This document shows positions 62,743 through 64,000 of a DNA stretch of 64,000 bases, piece by piece; the stretch's first letter is position 1, and every line of letters starts with the position of its first letter. This DNA is from Gemmatimonadota bacterium (lineage in GTDB: Bacteria; Gemmatimonadota; Gemmatimonadetes; Gemmatimonadales; Gemmatimonadaceae). The translations under genes were made by a program, and so were the position numbers. Location: NCBI GenBank assembly GCA_016871895.1, contig VHBO01000001.1, forward strand, positions 124,001-188,000. Direction: 5' to 3'. A model generated the notes under the pieces. It was not told where the DNA came from. It searched no databases and saw nothing but the letters and a program-made list of their open reading frames with translations.

Positions 62743-63639
62743 ATGTCCACCACCACGCCCGCCGCGCCGCCGCGCGCGACCCACCGTGCCACCGAGGCGG
62801 GCCTCGTGGCGATGGCGGTGATCTGGGGCGTGAACTTCTCGGTGGTGAAGTACGGGACGCAGGTGATGGCGCCGCTCGCCTTCAACGTCCTCCGGATGGG
62901 GCTCGGCTGTGTGGTGCTCATCGCGCTCGCGCAGTGGCGCGCCGGCCCGCGCCCCTCGGTCCGCGATCGTTGGCGGTTGATGGGGCTCGGCGTCCTCGGG
63001 CACTGCATCTATCAGGTGCTCTTCATCACGGGGCTCGCGCGCACGCGGGCCGGCACCGCCGCCCTCGTCGTCGCCGCGAGCCCCGCGGCCGTGGCGATTG
63101 TCGCCCGCGCCTTCGGCCACGAGCGCCTCACCTCCCGTGCGGTGCTTGGGATCGTGGCGTCGATCGCCGGCGTCGGCCTCGTCCTCGGCGGGAGCCTGCA
63201 GGTCGACGGGACGAGCCATCTTGTCGGCGACCTCCTCATCCTCGGCGCCGTCTGCTGCTGGGCGTTGTACACGAGCGGGTTGATGCCGCTCACCAAGCGG
63301 GTGGAGTCGGTGCAGGTGGCAGCGTGGACCCTCGTCGGCGGGGTGGTACCCCTCGCCCTCCTCGCGCTCCCCTCGCTCTGGGCGACCGACTGGGCCGCGG
63401 TGAGCTGGCTCACCTGGGGGGCCGTGGTCTACGCCGGCGTCCTCGCGATGGTCATCGCGTATCTCTTCTGGTATCGCGGTGTCCACGAGATCGGGCCGAC
63501 GCGGACCGCGATGTACGCCAACCTGCAGCCGATCGTCGCGGTATTCGTCGCGTGGGTCGCGCTCGGCGAGATCCCGACCGTCGCCCAGGGCCTCGGCGCC
63601 GCGACCGTCATCGGCGGCCTCTACCTCTCGCGCACGTGA
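62743..63639 (+). CDS. EamA/DMT-family transporter
   Basis: 298 residues with ten hydrophobic helices in two EamA repeats: AVIWGVNFSVVKYGTQVMAP in helix 1, FITGLARTRAGTAALVVAAS in repeat 1 and FWYRGVHEIGPTRTAMYANL with VALGEIPTVAQGLGAATVIG in repeat 2. Exports metabolites or amino acids in most studied members; substrate unknown. TGA overlaps the GTG of a HAD gene, implying co-translation. Confidence 0.93.
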   Translation: MSTTTPAAPPRATHRATEAGLVAMAVIWGVNFSVVKYGTQVMAPLAFNVLRMGLGCVVLIALAQWRAGPRPSVRDRWRLMGLGVLGHCIYQVLFITGLARTRAGTAALVVAASPAAVAIVARAFGHERLTSRAVLGIVASIAGVGLVLGGSLQVDGTSHLVGDLLILGAVCCWALYTSGLMPLTKRVESVQVAAWTLVGGVVPLALLALPSLWATDWAAVSWLTWGAVVYAGVLAMVIAYLFWYRGVHEIGPTRTAMYANLQPIVAVFVAWVALGEIPTVAQGLGAATVIGGLYLSRT

Positions 63640-64000
63640 CGACGGTCGTCCTCTTCGACATCGACGGGACGCTCCTCTTGAGCGACGGCGCGGGGCGCAC
63701 GGCGATGGAGGCGGCGCTGCACGCCGTCTTCGGCACGCGCGGGCCCGCCGGCTACCGCTATGACGGGAAGACCGACCCCCTGATCGTGCGCGAGTCGATG
63801 CGGCACGCGGGGCTCGACGACGCGACGATCGAGGCAGGGATGGCCGAGGTGATCGCGCGCTACCTCGAGGGGCTCTCGGTGGCGCTCCAGGACCCGGCGC
63901 GCCTGGCTCGCACGCTCCCCGGCGTCCCGGCGCTGGTCGAGGCGGTGCACGCGGCCGACGACCTGATGCTCGGGCTCCTCACCGGGAACGTCGTCGAAGG
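63636..64000 (+). CDS. HAD-superfamily phosphatase (phosphoglycolate-phosphatase-like), partial
   Basis: The GTG at 63636 overlaps the EamA stop. 121 codons reach the window end. Motif I VVLFDIDGTLLLSDGAG is intact, cap-domain helices follow, and motif II is visible as LGLLTGNV. Unlike the HAD protein at 46070, catalytic Asp residues are present, so this could be the functional phosphoglycolate or related phosphatase. Truncated by the window edge. Confidence 0.9.
   Translation, partial: MTTVVLFDIDGTLLLSDGAGRTAMEAALHAVFGTRGPAGYRYDGKTDPLIVRESMRHAGLDDATIEAGMAEVIARYLEGLSVALQDPARLARTLPGVPALVEAVHAADDLMLGLLTGNVVE

Overview
The window is a high-GC (roughly 70%) bacterial chromosome segment packed with protein-coding genes. 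I see no tRNA, rRNA, CRISPR array, insertion sequence or prophage. The features point to a Gram-negative heterotroph: a TolC-type efflux protein, a TamA/TamB pair, a TonB-like protein, many Sec/Tat signal peptides, secreted peptidases of families M14, M61 and aminopeptidase P, and a short RpoD-type sigma factor. The closest fit I can offer from gene style is Gemmatimonadota; that is inference, because no rRNA or phylogenetic marker was searched.

Layout. 1-17.5 kb: nineteen leftward genes. They comprise an ECF sigma / anti-sigma / periplasmic sensor-like / TolC operon linked by ATGA overlaps; an HD hydrolase; a P1B metal ATPase with a 54-residue membrane partner; a cyclophilin; a TonB-like lipoprotein; endonuclease III; a PolX-PHP protein with a degenerate polymerase site; and a run of hydrolases (alpha/beta hydrolase, HDAC-like, M42, amidohydrolase, M61, aminopeptidase P) with a BtuF-like protein inside it. 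17.7-22.3 kb: a rightward M14 carboxypeptidase, a small membrane protein and a sodium:solute symporter. 22.3-28.3 kb: leftward metF-metH and an acyl-CoA dehydrogenase, preceded by what looks like a SAM-II riboswitch with its own promoter. 28.5-30.2 kb: a secreted peptide with regularly spaced cysteines, coupled to a two-gene ABC transporter. 30.2-36.8 kb: YggT, a Tat-exported class V aminotransferase, an EVE protein, a PLP decarboxylase with a TauE/SafE transporter, and citrate synthase. 36.9-45 kb: a MutY lacking its C-terminal domain, a NiCoT-like transporter, a VWA protein and its MoxR-type AAA partner separated by an opposing MFS gene, a molybdopterin oxidoreductase and a small lipoprotein. 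45-53 kb: glycolate oxidase glcDEF followed by a HAD-like protein and YgfZ, then an RpoD-type sigma factor, aroB and a PduO-type cobalamin adenosyltransferase. 53.4-64 kb: ferredoxin/flavodoxin-NADP reductase, tamA, tamB, a P1-family peptidase, a DUF6941-like protein, an EamA transporter and the start of a HAD phosphatase.

How it fits together. metF supplies methyl-THF to B12-dependent metH, with apparent SAM feedback at the leader. B12 handling appears three times (MetH, PduO, BtuF-like). Glycolate oxidation, citrate synthase and acyl-CoA dehydrogenase feed central carbon flow, and secreted peptidases and amidohydrolases suggest growth on peptides. Several genes carry a TAnnnT hexamer exactly 6-7 nt before the start codon, which suggests leaderless transcripts are common here.
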